Shown here in pieces: positions 35,946 to 44,488 of a stretch of DNA of 64,000 nucleotides. How positions within the stretch are numbered: the first letter of the stretch is position 1; each line of letters begins with the position of its first letter. Under the pieces are notes generated by a model. The model saw nothing but the letters and a program-made list of their open reading frames with translations, ran no database searches and had not been told where the DNA came from. The position numbers were made by a program, and so were the translations under genes. Origin of the DNA: an uncultured Winogradskyella sp. (GTDB lineage: Bacteria; Bacteroidota; Bacteroidia; Flavobacteriales; Flavobacteriaceae); contig NZ_CANMXL010000004.1 in the NCBI RefSeq assembly GCF_947501905.1, positions 394,777-458,776 on the forward strand, read 5' to 3'.

Positions 35946-38048
35946 ATGAGTGTTAATCTTCAAACTCCCATCGATTATCTTAAAGGTGTTGGTCCAAATC
36001 GGGCAGATTTGTTACGCTCAGAACTTGGCATACACACCTATCAAGACCTCATCAATTTATTTCCTAATCGATATATAGACCGTACGCGTTTCTATAAGGT
36101 TAATGAGCTACAACGCAATACTGCCGAAGTGCAAATTATCGGTACTATTACTGGCTTTAGAGAAATTGCACAAAAGCGTGGTAAACGATTAGTAGCTGAC
36201 TTTAAAGATGATACAGGTATGATGGAGTTGGTTTGGTTTCGTGGTCAGAAATGGATTAGAGAAAGCTTAAAGGTTGGAAAAACTTATGTCATTTTTGGAA
36301 AAACCAATTGGTTCAGTGGTAAATACAGCATGCCTCATCCAGAAATAGAGTTACAATCAGAGCATGGAAACAATCTGCGTTCTGCAATGCAACCCATTTA
36401 TCCATCAACAGAAAAACTCTCAAATAAAGGCATTACCAACAAAGTAGCTTCAAAAATAATGCAACAACTCTTTCTAGAAACAAAAGGGCGTTTTGTAGAA
36501 ACTTTGCCTAAAACCTTGAAAGATGATTTAAAACTAATCTCAAAATCTGATGCGCTTTTAAATATTCATTTTCCAAAAACTTCTGAGCTTTTAACAAGAG
36601 CACAATTCCGATTGAAATTCGAAGAGTTATTCTATATTCAATTGCAATTAATTCTTAAAAATCTGATTCATAAATCCAAAATAAAAGGATTTCCGTTTGA
36701 AGAAGTTGGTACATATTTCAATACATTTTTTAAAGACCATTTACCCTTTGATTTGACCAATGCACAAAAACGTGTGATTAAAGAAATTAGATCTGATTTA
36801 GGAAGTAACGCGCAAATGAATCGGCTTTTACAAGGCGATGTAGGTTCGGGGAAAACCATAGTAGCCTTTATGTCAATGCTCATAGGGCTTGACAACGGTT
36901 TTCAATGCTGCTTAATGGCCCCAACTGAAATTTTGTCAGTCCAGCACTATAACGGATTAAATGAATTATGTAAATTACTGAAAATCAATATTTCAATACT
37001 CACAGGTTCAACTAAAACTTCAGAACGAAAAATAATTCATGAAAATCTTGAAAATGGACAATTACAGATACTAATTGGTACGCATGCCCTACTTGAAGAT
37101 AAAGTAAAATTTAAGAATTTAGGCATCGCAGTTATAGACGAACAACATCGTTTTGGAGTTGCTCAGCGTTCAAAATTATGGAAGAAAAACACATCTCCTC
37201 CACACATTTTAGTAATGACGGCTACACCAATCCCTAGGACCTTGGCAATGTCTGTTTATGGGGACTTAGATATTTCAATAATTGACGAATTACCTGCGGG
37301 CAGAAAACCAATAAAAACTGTTCATAGATATGATAATAATCGGCTTAAAGTTTTCAAGTTTATAAGAGATGAAATTACTAAAGGACGACAAGTTTATATC
37401 GTCTACCCATTAATTCAGGAAAGTGAAAAAATGGATTATAAAGATTTAATGGATGGTTACGAGAGTATTTCAAGAGAATTTCCAATGCCAGACTATCAAA
37501 TCTCTATTGTACATGGAAAAATGAAACCTGCAGATAAGGATTATGAAATGCAACGTTTTGTAAAAGGGGAAACAAATATCATGGTAGCTACCACTGTTAT
37601 TGAGGTTGGCGTTAACGTACCTAATGCTTCGGTTATGATTATTGAAAGTGCAGAACGTTTTGGTCTGTCTCAATTGCACCAATTACGTGGTCGTGTTGGG
37701 CGTGGTGCAGAACAGAGCTATTGTATTTTAATGACAAGTCACAAACTCAGTAATGATAGTAAAACACGTTTAGAAACCATGGTACGTAGCAGTGATGGTT
37801 TTGAAATTGCAGAAGTCGATTTAAAACTTCGTGGTCCAGGAGATATTATGGGTACGCAACAAAGCGGTGTTCTTAATCTCAGAATTGCAGATATCGTAAA
37901 GGATAAAGATATTTTACAACAAGCCCGTTATTATGCAAAACAAGTGCTAAAAATAGACCCTAGTTTAGCCTCGCCTGAAAACAATGTTATACTTGAGACT
38001 TACAGACAAATGAGTAAGTATCGCAATATTTGGAATTATATCTCATAA
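35946..38048 (+). CDS. recG: ATP-dependent DNA helicase RecG
   Basis: A 700-residue helicase that remodels stalled forks and branched DNA. The wedge (OB) domain is at about 55-150. Walker A GDVGSGKT is at 297-304, motif II is VIDEQHRFG, motif III MTATPIPRTLA, and the C-terminal helicase lobe has FGLSQLHQLRGRVGRG and the RecG-specific MVRSSDGFEIAEVDLKLRGPGDIMGTQQSG (here cited in part). The length is normal. It is a single gene between divergent and convergent neighbours. Confidence 0.96.
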   Translation: MSVNLQTPIDYLKGVGPNRADLLRSELGIHTYQDLINLFPNRYIDRTRFYKVNELQRNTAEVQIIGTITGFREIAQKRGKRLVADFKDDTGMMELVWFRGQKWIRESLKVGKTYVIFGKTNWFSGKYSMPHPEIELQSEHGNNLRSAMQPIYPSTEKLSNKGITNKVASKIMQQLFLETKGRFVETLPKTLKDDLKLISKSDALLNIHFPKTSELLTRAQFRLKFEELFYIQLQLILKNLIHKSKIKGFPFEEVGTYFNTFFKDHLPFDLTNAQKRVIKEIRSDLGSNAQMNRLLQGDVGSGKTIVAFMSMLIGLDNGFQCCLMAPTEILSVQHYNGLNELCKLLKINISILTGSTKTSERKIIHENLENGQLQILIGTHALLEDKVKFKNLGIAVIDEQHRFGVAQRSKLWKKNTSPPHILVMTATPIPRTLAMSVYGDLDISIIDELPAGRKPIKTVHRYDNNRLKVFKFIRDEITKGRQVYIVYPLIQESEKMDYKDLMDGYESISREFPMPDYQISIVHGKMKPADKDYEMQRFVKGETNIMVATTVIEVGVNVPNASVMIIESAERFGLSQLHQLRGRVGRGAEQSYCILMTSHKLSNDSKTRLETMVRSSDGFEIAEVDLKLRGPGDIMGTQQSGVLNLRIADIVKDKDILQQARYYAKQVLKIDPSLASPENNVILETYRQMSKYRNIWNYIS

Positions 38049-38082
38049 AAAAAAGGCCTGGCCACCAACCATTACCAGGCCC
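38047..38082 (-). terminator. Intrinsic terminator for the DUF2911/TPR gene
   Basis: On the minus strand the stem GGCCTGG (38075-38081 side) pairs with CCAGGCC (38055-38061 side) across a 13-base loop, and a run of eight T follows (complement of 38047-38054). It lies between the convergent stops of recG and the DUF2911 gene. It serves the minus-strand gene best. Confidence 0.75.
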
Positions 38083-38123
38083 CTCAAAACATAATTACTC
38101 GTGTTTTGATGATGAAAATATTA

Positions 38124-39212
38124 TTATTTTGAAGTCAACTCCTTCAATCCTTTTTCTACACTAGCCTTTACTCTATCGTTAGGATTTAAAGACAGTGCTT
38201 TTTTATAATGCTTAGTCGCCATTTTTTTATCACCTTTAGCTTTATAACCATCAGCCAAACTACTATGCCAGTTCGCATTTTTAGGGTCTTTAGCTAAATT
38301 GGTATTGAAATATTTAATAGCGCGATTATAGTCTTTTGCATTAATCATTGCGTATCCCATACGGTTGACTTGCGCAGGTGTCGCTAATGTTAATGCTTCA
38401 TCCATTGTAGTACCAAAACCTTCACTATCTCCTTTTTTCTGAAGTATTTGAGCCTTAATAGCTAAACCATTCACTGTTTTTTGACTAAAAAACTGACCTT
38501 CTAAAGCATTGTTTATCCAACCAAGGGCTTCATCTAAATCTCCTCCATTATTCATAGCAAAATTAGCAGCTTGTTCCCAGTTTTGTCTTGTAAACCCTTT
38601 TTGCCCTTTAAATTGACCTCTTATGTCGGCTAACACAATATCTGTCACATCCACTTCAATATTAAAAGGAATAGCTTTCTTTTCCCATTTTAGCACAGCT
38701 GTTGCTGAGTTGGCTTTTACATCTTCAAAATCATAAGTCAATAACTCCATATGAGCAATATCTTTTAGCTTTACATCTGCTCTTAAAGCATCATTAGCAG
38801 GGTCGTAGAAATAACTTCCCCATGCATCTTTATCAGTTGATAGAATTATAGTTGCATTATCAGCATCCTTAACATTGATATGCAATCCGTAAGTTCCCGC
38901 TGCAATAGCTTTGCCTTCTACTTTAGCATCATGAGTAAAAGTAATTGTCGTGTTTTCGTTGGCTCCAGCACGCCAAGGTGCTGCTTTAGAAGTCCCAAAA
39001 CCTAAATTGTTCATGCCGTAAGGCACTAATTTTCCCCAGACTTCGCGCTCTTTTACACTTGGTCTAGAATAGGTAATTGTAATATCTGTGGTACCAATGC
39101 GCTGCATTACAGACGCCATTTGGCTACCACGAGGGGTATTTATCTGAGCAGATAATGTAAACGAAGCACAAAGAAACAGGCACATTACAAAAGAAGTAAT
39201 TGTAGTTTTCAT
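38124..39212 (-). CDS. Secreted DUF2911 protein with C-terminal TPR repeats
   Basis: A 362-residue protein starting at the ATG 39212, where a clean signal peptide begins (MKTTITSFVMCLFLCASFTL). The upstream frame to 39245 is not needed. A DUF2911 domain follows (about 25-180, with QRIGTTDITITYSRPSVKER and WRAGANENTTITF). Two or three TPR repeats sit near the end (YNRAIKYFNTNLAKDPKNAN, KKMATKHYKKALSLNPND). DUF2911 proteins are common in Bacteroidota and their function is unknown. Probably periplasmic. Confidence 0.87.
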   Translation of the reverse strand: MKTTITSFVMCLFLCASFTLSAQINTPRGSQMASVMQRIGTTDITITYSRPSVKEREVWGKLVPYGMNNLGFGTSKAAPWRAGANENTTITFTHDAKVEGKAIAAGTYGLHINVKDADNATIILSTDKDAWGSYFYDPANDALRADVKLKDIAHMELLTYDFEDVKANSATAVLKWEKKAIPFNIEVDVTDIVLADIRGQFKGQKGFTRQNWEQAANFAMNNGGDLDEALGWINNALEGQFFSQKTVNGLAIKAQILQKKGDSEGFGTTMDEALTLATPAQVNRMGYAMINAKDYNRAIKYFNTNLAKDPKNANWHSSLADGYKAKGDKKMATKHYKKALSLNPNDRVKASVEKGLKELTSK

Positions 39213-39342
39213 TTTTATATTGGTTTTGATTAGTAGTACCACCAAATTATACTGATTTTGAAAGCACTCCTGTTAGGAAGATGTTAAAGAACTCTTGCAG
39301 GTTGTTAATTAACTAAACATTAAGAATCGCATAAAATCTAAC

Positions 39343-39350
39343 TATATTTG
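39343..39350 (+). promoter_or_regulatory. Candidate -7 promoter box for miaE
   Basis: TATATTTG matches the Bacteroidota -7 consensus TAnnTTTG, 26 bp before the start codon at 39377. No clear TTG box lies 19-22 bp upstream, so support is partial. Confidence 0.4.
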
Positions 39351-39376
39351 ACATCAGTAGAATAACGTAAAAGTAT

Positions 39377-39958
39377 ATGCTCCACCTAAAATTAGAAACC
39401 GACCCGCGTTGGGTAAATATTGTAGAATCGAATATTGAAGAAATTCTCGTTGACCATGCCTGGTGCGAGCAAAAAGCCGCTACAAATGCTATTACAATAA
39501 TTACGCATAATAGCGAATATGAAGATTTGGTAACCAAATTGGTTGAGCTGGCCATGGAAGAGTTAGAACACTTTCAGATGGTACATAATATTATAAAAGA
39601 GCGTGGTTATACTTTAGGTCCAAAACGAAAAGACCACTATGTTAACCAACTCCACAAGTTTATGAATCGTGGTGGTAACCCAACTCAAAGTTTGGTAGAC
39701 AGATTATTGTTTTCTGCAATGATTGAAGCCCGGAGCTGTGAGCGTTTTAAATTACTCTCGCAACGTATTAGCGATTCAAAACTATCAAAGTTCTATTACG
39801 ATTTAATGGTAAGTGAAGCTGGGCATTATACCATATTTATTACGTTTGCTAGAAAATACGGAAAAGATATCGACGTTGAAAAACGTTGGAAAGAACTTGT
39901 AGAATTTGAAGGCGAGATTATTAAAAGCTACGGAAAATCTGAAACCATACATGGGTAA
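39377..39958 (+). CDS. miaE: tRNA-(ms2io6A)-hydroxylase
   Basis: A 193-residue di-iron monooxygenase of the MiaE family, which hydroxylates the isopentenyl group of ms2i6A37 in tRNA. Ferritin-like helices supply the iron ligands: E in VELAMEELEHFQMVH (ExxH), E in SAMIEARSCERF, and ExxH in MVSEAGHYTIF. Length is typical. It stands alone, 27 bp before the GH26-like gene on the same strand. Confidence 0.88.
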   Translation: MLHLKLETDPRWVNIVESNIEEILVDHAWCEQKAATNAITIITHNSEYEDLVTKLVELAMEELEHFQMVHNIIKERGYTLGPKRKDHYVNQLHKFMNRGGNPTQSLVDRLLFSAMIEARSCERFKLLSQRISDSKLSKFYYDLMVSEAGHYTIFITFARKYGKDIDVEKRWKELVEFEGEIIKSYGKSETIHG

Positions 39959-39985
39959 AGTTCAAAACAAAAAATTATCATTTTT

Positions 39986-41074
39986 TTGAAAAAAACAACT
40001 TGTAATAATGTTCTAAAGTGTCTCTCTATACTACTGCTATTTTTTGCATTAGCAGGGAATTCTCAAAACAAAGATTCATTAGCTAAGTTTGAACCAGAAG
40101 ATGGTAAAATCTTAGTTTTTATTGGTCAAGATTTAGAAGCTGTTGGCGGCTTAGAAAGCTACATACATGGCTATTGCAATTATTTTGATGTACCAGCAGG
40201 CGTAACACTATACACCAATATATCGCCTGGAGACGAGTCATTTGGCTATTATAATAGAGGAAACGATGGCTTAAAAACAGTTGCAAATTGGGGTGCTGGA
40301 GATAGTTGTGGCGCTTATTACCTTAATGATGAAAAATTCAACAATGCCTTAATTTCCATTGGTTTGTCTATTGTGAATCATGAAAAACAAATTGCGAAAG
40401 GGAAACATGATAAACTCATTATAGAATTAGGAGAATGGATTAAATCTACAAACCGTCCTGTGTTTTTAAGGATTGGCTATGAATTTGATGGATGGGATTG
40501 GAACCATTACAAGAAAAAACACTATCTGAAATCGTGGCAACGTATTCACACAATCTTCAAAGATTTACAAGTCACTAATGTGGCTTTTGTTTGGCAATCC
40601 AAAGGCACAGGTTCAGGACAAGATGTATTAGAAGACTGGTATCCTGGAGATGACATTGTAGATTGGGTCGGCTATTCCTATTTTGGAAATCCTGATACCC
40701 AAATGCTCACTTTTGCAAGAAAGCACAATAAGCCAGTCTTTATAGCTGAGGCAACACCAGCAAGAGAAATGGATGGTCTTTACTTTAATTCTCAACTCAC
40801 AAATCCTGAAATAGCAAAAAGCCTTTGGGGAGAATGGTTTATACCGTTCTTTAAAACCATTAATGACAATAGCGATATCATAAAAGCCTTTAGCTATATT
40901 AATGCGAACTGGGCTTCACAACCGATGTGGATAAACAATCCAACATTTCAAAAAGTAGATTCAAGACTACAGATGAGTGATTATGTAGCGAAAAAATGGG
41001 TGGAAGAATTAGAGAAACCACAATACATCAAATCTTCTGTAAATTTGTTTAACGATTTAAGATATCAAGATTAG
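39986..41074 (+). CDS. Secreted GH26-like glycoside hydrolase
   Basis: A 362-residue protein that begins at TTG 39986; the signal peptide (CLSILLLFFALAGNSQ) lies directly after it and there is no earlier ATG. The mature part resembles GH26 beta-mannanase-type TIM barrels. E166 in FLRIGYEFDGWDWNHY is the expected acid/base and E255 in PVFIAEATPA the expected nucleophile. VDWVGYSYFG and NWASQPMW supply aromatic subsites. It could also belong to a related uncharacterised clan A family. Substrate is not determinable here. Confidence 0.65.
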   Translation: MKKTTCNNVLKCLSILLLFFALAGNSQNKDSLAKFEPEDGKILVFIGQDLEAVGGLESYIHGYCNYFDVPAGVTLYTNISPGDESFGYYNRGNDGLKTVANWGAGDSCGAYYLNDEKFNNALISIGLSIVNHEKQIAKGKHDKLIIELGEWIKSTNRPVFLRIGYEFDGWDWNHYKKKHYLKSWQRIHTIFKDLQVTNVAFVWQSKGTGSGQDVLEDWYPGDDIVDWVGYSYFGNPDTQMLTFARKHNKPVFIAEATPAREMDGLYFNSQLTNPEIAKSLWGEWFIPFFKTINDNSDIIKAFSYINANWASQPMWINNPTFQKVDSRLQMSDYVAKKWVEELEKPQYIKSSVNLFNDLRYQD

Positions 41075-41083
41075 CTATAACTC

Positions 41084-42478
41084 ATGCTCACCAAACTCGG
41101 ACAAAAATTCACAGACAGCTTTACCAAATACATGCCAAGTGCATATGTGTTTGCCTTATTGCTTACGCTTATCACTGGCGTTTTAGCAGTCACACTTACA
41201 GATTCAAAGCCCATAACAGTTTTAGAAGGTTGGTACGACGGCTTTTGGAAATTACTCGCCTTTGGGATGCAGATTGTCTTAATTATCATTACGGCTTACT
41301 GTATTGCACAATCCAATCCTGTAAAACATGCTATTGACAGGTTAGCTTTGATTATAAAAACGCCTACTCAAGTTTATATAGTAGTGATTGCTTTAGGTGC
41401 ATTGTTGTCATTGATAAGCTTTGGCATGGTTGTGATTACTGCCATTTTAGGACGTGAGTTAGCCTTGAGAATAAAAGGTATCCATTATCCATTTTTGGTG
41501 GGTTGTGTGTACTTTTCTTTTAACGGTTGGGTATGTGGTTTATCGAGCTCTATTGCGTTGCTCCTCAATACAGAGAACAACTTTTTAATTGAAAGTGGTA
41601 TCCTCAAAGACACCATTTCAACGAGTTATAGCTTGGGCTCTACGCTTAACATGGCCATGATTGTACTCTTTGTTATAGTCGCACCACTATTGATCTATCT
41701 TTTAATCCCAAAATCATCTAAGGGCAAAGAATTAAATGACTTACTTACAGAAACTAATATCGAAGATCACTCTGTAAAAGATGAAGCCTTGTCTCACAAA
41801 CTCCCGTTTAGGGCCATTTCTGATGCTTTGAATAATGCAGGCTGGTTACAGATTGGCGTGGGGTTACTAGGCGTAACTTATATTGTTTATCATTTTATTA
41901 AAAATGGGTTTGACCTCAATTTTAATATTATGATTTTCATCTTTTTAATAACAGGAATGTTGTTGCACATTACACCGATGCGTTACAGTATAGCCATGAA
42001 ACGCGCCAGCAGCAATATCTCAGGTATTTTGTTCCAATACCCGTTTTATGCAGGGATTATGGGCATTATGATTGCTTCTGGTTTAGGCGCCTTAATTAGT
42101 GATGCCTTAGTAGCTATTGCTACGCCAGAATCTTATGCGTTTATCTCTTATGTCACAGGTGGGGTGATTAATTTTGCCATCCCATCAGCCGGTGGTGAGT
42201 TCGCTGTGATTGGTCCGAGTATTATTAACATGGTGCAAGAGTTGGCCGCTAATCTCTCGCAAACCGAAATTACTGCCATGACTGCACGTGCCTCTATGTC
42301 TGTGGCCTATGGCGAAAGCTTAAGCAATTTATTACAGCCGTTTTTCCTTTTAATCGTTTTCCCTGTGATGGGTAAAGGCATTAAAATACAAGCCCGCGAT
42401 GTGGTAGGATATCTGTTTATTCCTTTTGTAGTCTTATTTGTTGTACAAGCTTTGATGGTGACTTACCTACCACTTTAA
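41084..42478 (+). CDS. Short-chain fatty acid transporter (AtoE-like)
   Basis: A 464-residue inner-membrane protein with about 12 helices, related to AtoE/short-chain fatty acid:H+ symporters. Recognisable segments are QKFTDSFTKYMPSAYVFALLLT, EGWYDGFWKLLAFGMQ, FNGWVCGLSSSIALLLNT and the C-terminal NFAIPSAGGEFAVIGPSI and YGESLSNLLQPFF. It follows the GH26-like gene by 9 bp and could be co-transcribed with it. Substrate (acetoacetate, butyrate or other acids) unknown. Confidence 0.88.
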   Translation: MLTKLGQKFTDSFTKYMPSAYVFALLLTLITGVLAVTLTDSKPITVLEGWYDGFWKLLAFGMQIVLIIITAYCIAQSNPVKHAIDRLALIIKTPTQVYIVVIALGALLSLISFGMVVITAILGRELALRIKGIHYPFLVGCVYFSFNGWVCGLSSSIALLLNTENNFLIESGILKDTISTSYSLGSTLNMAMIVLFVIVAPLLIYLLIPKSSKGKELNDLLTETNIEDHSVKDEALSHKLPFRAISDALNNAGWLQIGVGLLGVTYIVYHFIKNGFDLNFNIMIFIFLITGMLLHITPMRYSIAMKRASSNISGILFQYPFYAGIMGIMIASGLGALISDALVAIATPESYAFISYVTGGVINFAIPSAGGEFAVIGPSIINMVQELAANLSQTEITAMTARASMSVAYGESLSNLLQPFFLLIVFPVMGKGIKIQARDVVGYLFIPFVVLFVVQALMVTYLPL

Positions 42479-42540
42479 AAAGTTGTAAATACAGGCAGTT
42501 ATACGTATTGATTATATTTTATGTCAATTTTAAAATAAAA

Positions 42541-42569
42541 TGTAACATTTTTTGATTTCTACATCAAAA
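42541..42569 (+). promoter_or_regulatory. Candidate ECF-sigma promoter with overlapping inverted repeat
   Basis: TGTAAC (42541-42546) is followed after 15 bp by CATC (42562-42565), a layout like ECF promoters with an AAC core at -35 and a GTC/ATC core at -10. An inverted repeat TTTTGAT-N6-ATCAAAA (42550-42569) overlaps it. The start codon of the operon is 22 bp further on. Since the operon encodes an ECF sigma factor, autoregulation is likely but unproven. Confidence 0.45.
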
Positions 42570-42591
42570 GGGAAATCAAAACCTAGTAACA

Positions 42592-43443
42592 ATGAAAAAA
42601 GTTATCATATTTTTTATCTCAATAGTATTTTCTTTATCAATTAATGCAAAAAATAAAACTCAACCTATCCACGTAGAAGTAACAGGAAAAGGTAATCCTA
42701 TACTTTTAATACCAGGATTCACAGTTCCAGGAAACATCTGGAGTCCTCTTGTAAAAGAGCTAGAAAAAAATTACGAATGTCATGTGGTTACCTTAGCTGG
42801 TTTTGGCGGAAAAGAACCCATAGAATTTCCTTGGTTACCTAAAGTCAATGCGTCTCTAAAAAACTATATCTTAAAAAATGATTTACAGAATTCTACCATA
42901 ATTGGACATAGTTTGGGAGGCACAATTGCCACTTGGCTTGCTACGCAAAAGGGTTTAAAACTTTCTGAAATCATATTAATTGATGCGCTTCCTGCTGCCG
43001 GCTCATTAATGATTCCTAATTTTAATCCTGATAATTTAGTATATGAAAGCCCATATAACAATCAACAACTTGTAATGGATGATGTAACCTTTGAGCAAAC
43101 TGCCAAAGCGATGTCTAAAGGTATGAGTCTTAAAGAATCTGCACAAGAAAAAATTAAAAACTGGATATTAGAATCTGACCGTAAAACATATGTTTACGGA
43201 TATACTGACTATCTTAAATTAGATATGCGAAAAGATTTAGAAAAAATAGCAATTCCTGTTACAATAATTGCCGCCACTAAGCCTTATGGGAAAGATATGG
43301 TAACGCAGACCTATAAAAGTCAATATGAAAATTTAAAAGATTATAATTTTATTTTAGCCGAAGACAGTGCGCATTTTATCATGTTAGACAAGCCAGAATG
43401 GTTTACAAAACAGATACGAATGATTTTATCATCAAAAGAATGA
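42592..43443 (+). CDS. Secreted alpha/beta-hydrolase fold protein
   Basis: A 283-residue alpha/beta hydrolase with a signal peptide (MKKVIIFFISIVFSLSINA). The HG-type oxyanion region is LLIPGFTVPG, the nucleophile elbow is GHSLGG, and the late His is in EDSAHFIMLDKPEW. A cap domain lies between. Expected to be periplasmic; ester substrate unknown. It is the first gene of an operon with an ECF sigma factor and a membrane protein; its TGA overlaps the sigma factor ATG. Confidence 0.85.
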   Translation: MKKVIIFFISIVFSLSINAKNKTQPIHVEVTGKGNPILLIPGFTVPGNIWSPLVKELEKNYECHVVTLAGFGGKEPIEFPWLPKVNASLKNYILKNDLQNSTIIGHSLGGTIATWLATQKGLKLSEIILIDALPAAGSLMIPNFNPDNLVYESPYNNQQLVMDDVTFEQTAKAMSKGMSLKESAQEKIKNWILESDRKTYVYGYTDYLKLDMRKDLEKIAIPVTIIAATKPYGKDMVTQTYKSQYENLKDYNFILAEDSAHFIMLDKPEWFTKQIRMILSSKE

Positions 43444-43928
43444 CAGAACAGGAATTTACTAATATCTATAATTCAAATGCTCCCAAAGTTCATCGGTTGT
43501 GTTTAGGTTATGCTTCTGGCAATAATGAACTTGCCAATGAATGGCTTCAAGAGACTTTTATAAAAGTTTGGAATCACAGAAATTCATTTAAGGGCAAATC
43601 AGCTATTGACACTTGGATTTATAGAATTGCGGTAAATATATGCTTAGGGGATTTACGTAAATCCAAAAAAAGTATACCTATAAATGAAAACGTATTGTCA
43701 AATAGCAGTAATGATGAAAAAAATGACAATAATGAAAAGAATATCAAAAAAATGTATCGCTGTATTGATCAACTCACTGAGCAAAATAGAGCACTAATAT
43801 TATTAGAACTTGAAAACATACCTCAAGTAACTATAGCAAATACAGTTGGTTTAGCACATGGAACATTAAGAACACGCTTAAGCCGGATTCGAAAATCACT
43901 TTTAAAATGCATTAAAAATGGAAAATGA
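43440..43928 (+). CDS. ECF-type RNA polymerase sigma factor
   Basis: A 162-residue sigma-70 family factor. Region 2 (LANEWLQETFIKVWNHRNSF and IDTWIYRIAVNICLGDLRK) and region 4 (LILLELENIPQVTIANTVGL then GTLRTRLSRIRKSL) are clear. The start was set at 43440, where ATG overlaps the previous stop as ATGA. The upstream in-frame ATG at 43398 would lengthen the overlap and lacks homology-like sequence. It overlaps the next gene by 11 bp, so all three genes should be translated together. Confidence 0.9.
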   Translation: MTEQEFTNIYNSNAPKVHRLCLGYASGNNELANEWLQETFIKVWNHRNSFKGKSAIDTWIYRIAVNICLGDLRKSKKSIPINENVLSNSSNDEKNDNNEKNIKKMYRCIDQLTEQNRALILLELENIPQVTIANTVGLAHGTLRTRLSRIRKSLLKCIKNGK

Positions 43929-44469
43929 TTCTTTAAACAAATTATGGCATGCTCAGAATGACAATTCTGAGATAAGTAATGCTAAAGACATTCTAAACAA
44001 AGCAAAGCAACAACGTAATGGACAATACTTGAGCATTACAATTATGTCTCTGACTGTAGTTATATTAATCTTCTATACTATTTCTTTTGCTTCAAATCAG
44101 TGGAATAACTTTACTTTAGGTTTGGTACTCATGATTTCTAGCCTTGTATTTAGAATTCTATTAGAGTTCATTTCTATGTATCGTAAGAAGAGTCAGCTAG
44201 TTTTAATGAGTCAAAAGGTATACCACGCATATCTCAAAAAACATTACAAAATCCGCTTGATGATAAATTATTATATCACTCCAATCTGCATTGCAGTGTA
44301 TTTGTATGGTTTCTACCTCTTACTTCCATATTTTAAGGACTATTTTTCCGAAGGATTCTATACCTATATTGTAATTTCTGGTATTCTTTCTCTTATCATA
44401 ATTATTGCAATTATAATAAATAGTGTAATTAAGGAGCATCGTTTCCTTAAACACTTGAGAAGAAAGTAG
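43918..44469 (+). CDS. Four-helix membrane protein, possible anti-sigma factor
   Basis: A 183-residue protein with a short cytoplasmic N-terminus (MENDSLNKLWHAQND) and four predicted transmembrane helices (about 38-58, 62-85, 120-140 and 150-170). It begins within the sigma factor gene and is therefore strictly coupled to it. Position and topology suggest it restrains the sigma factor, but I do not see a recognised anti-sigma domain. The hydrolase-sigma-membrane order suggests an envelope stress circuit. Confidence 0.6.
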   Translation: MENDSLNKLWHAQNDNSEISNAKDILNKAKQQRNGQYLSITIMSLTVVILIFYTISFASNQWNNFTLGLVLMISSLVFRILLEFISMYRKKSQLVLMSQKVYHAYLKKHYKIRLMINYYITPICIAVYLYGFYLLLPYFKDYFSEGFYTYIVISGILSLIIIIAIIINSVIKEHRFLKHLRRK

Positions 44470-44488
44470 GGTTTGTATTTCAATAAAA

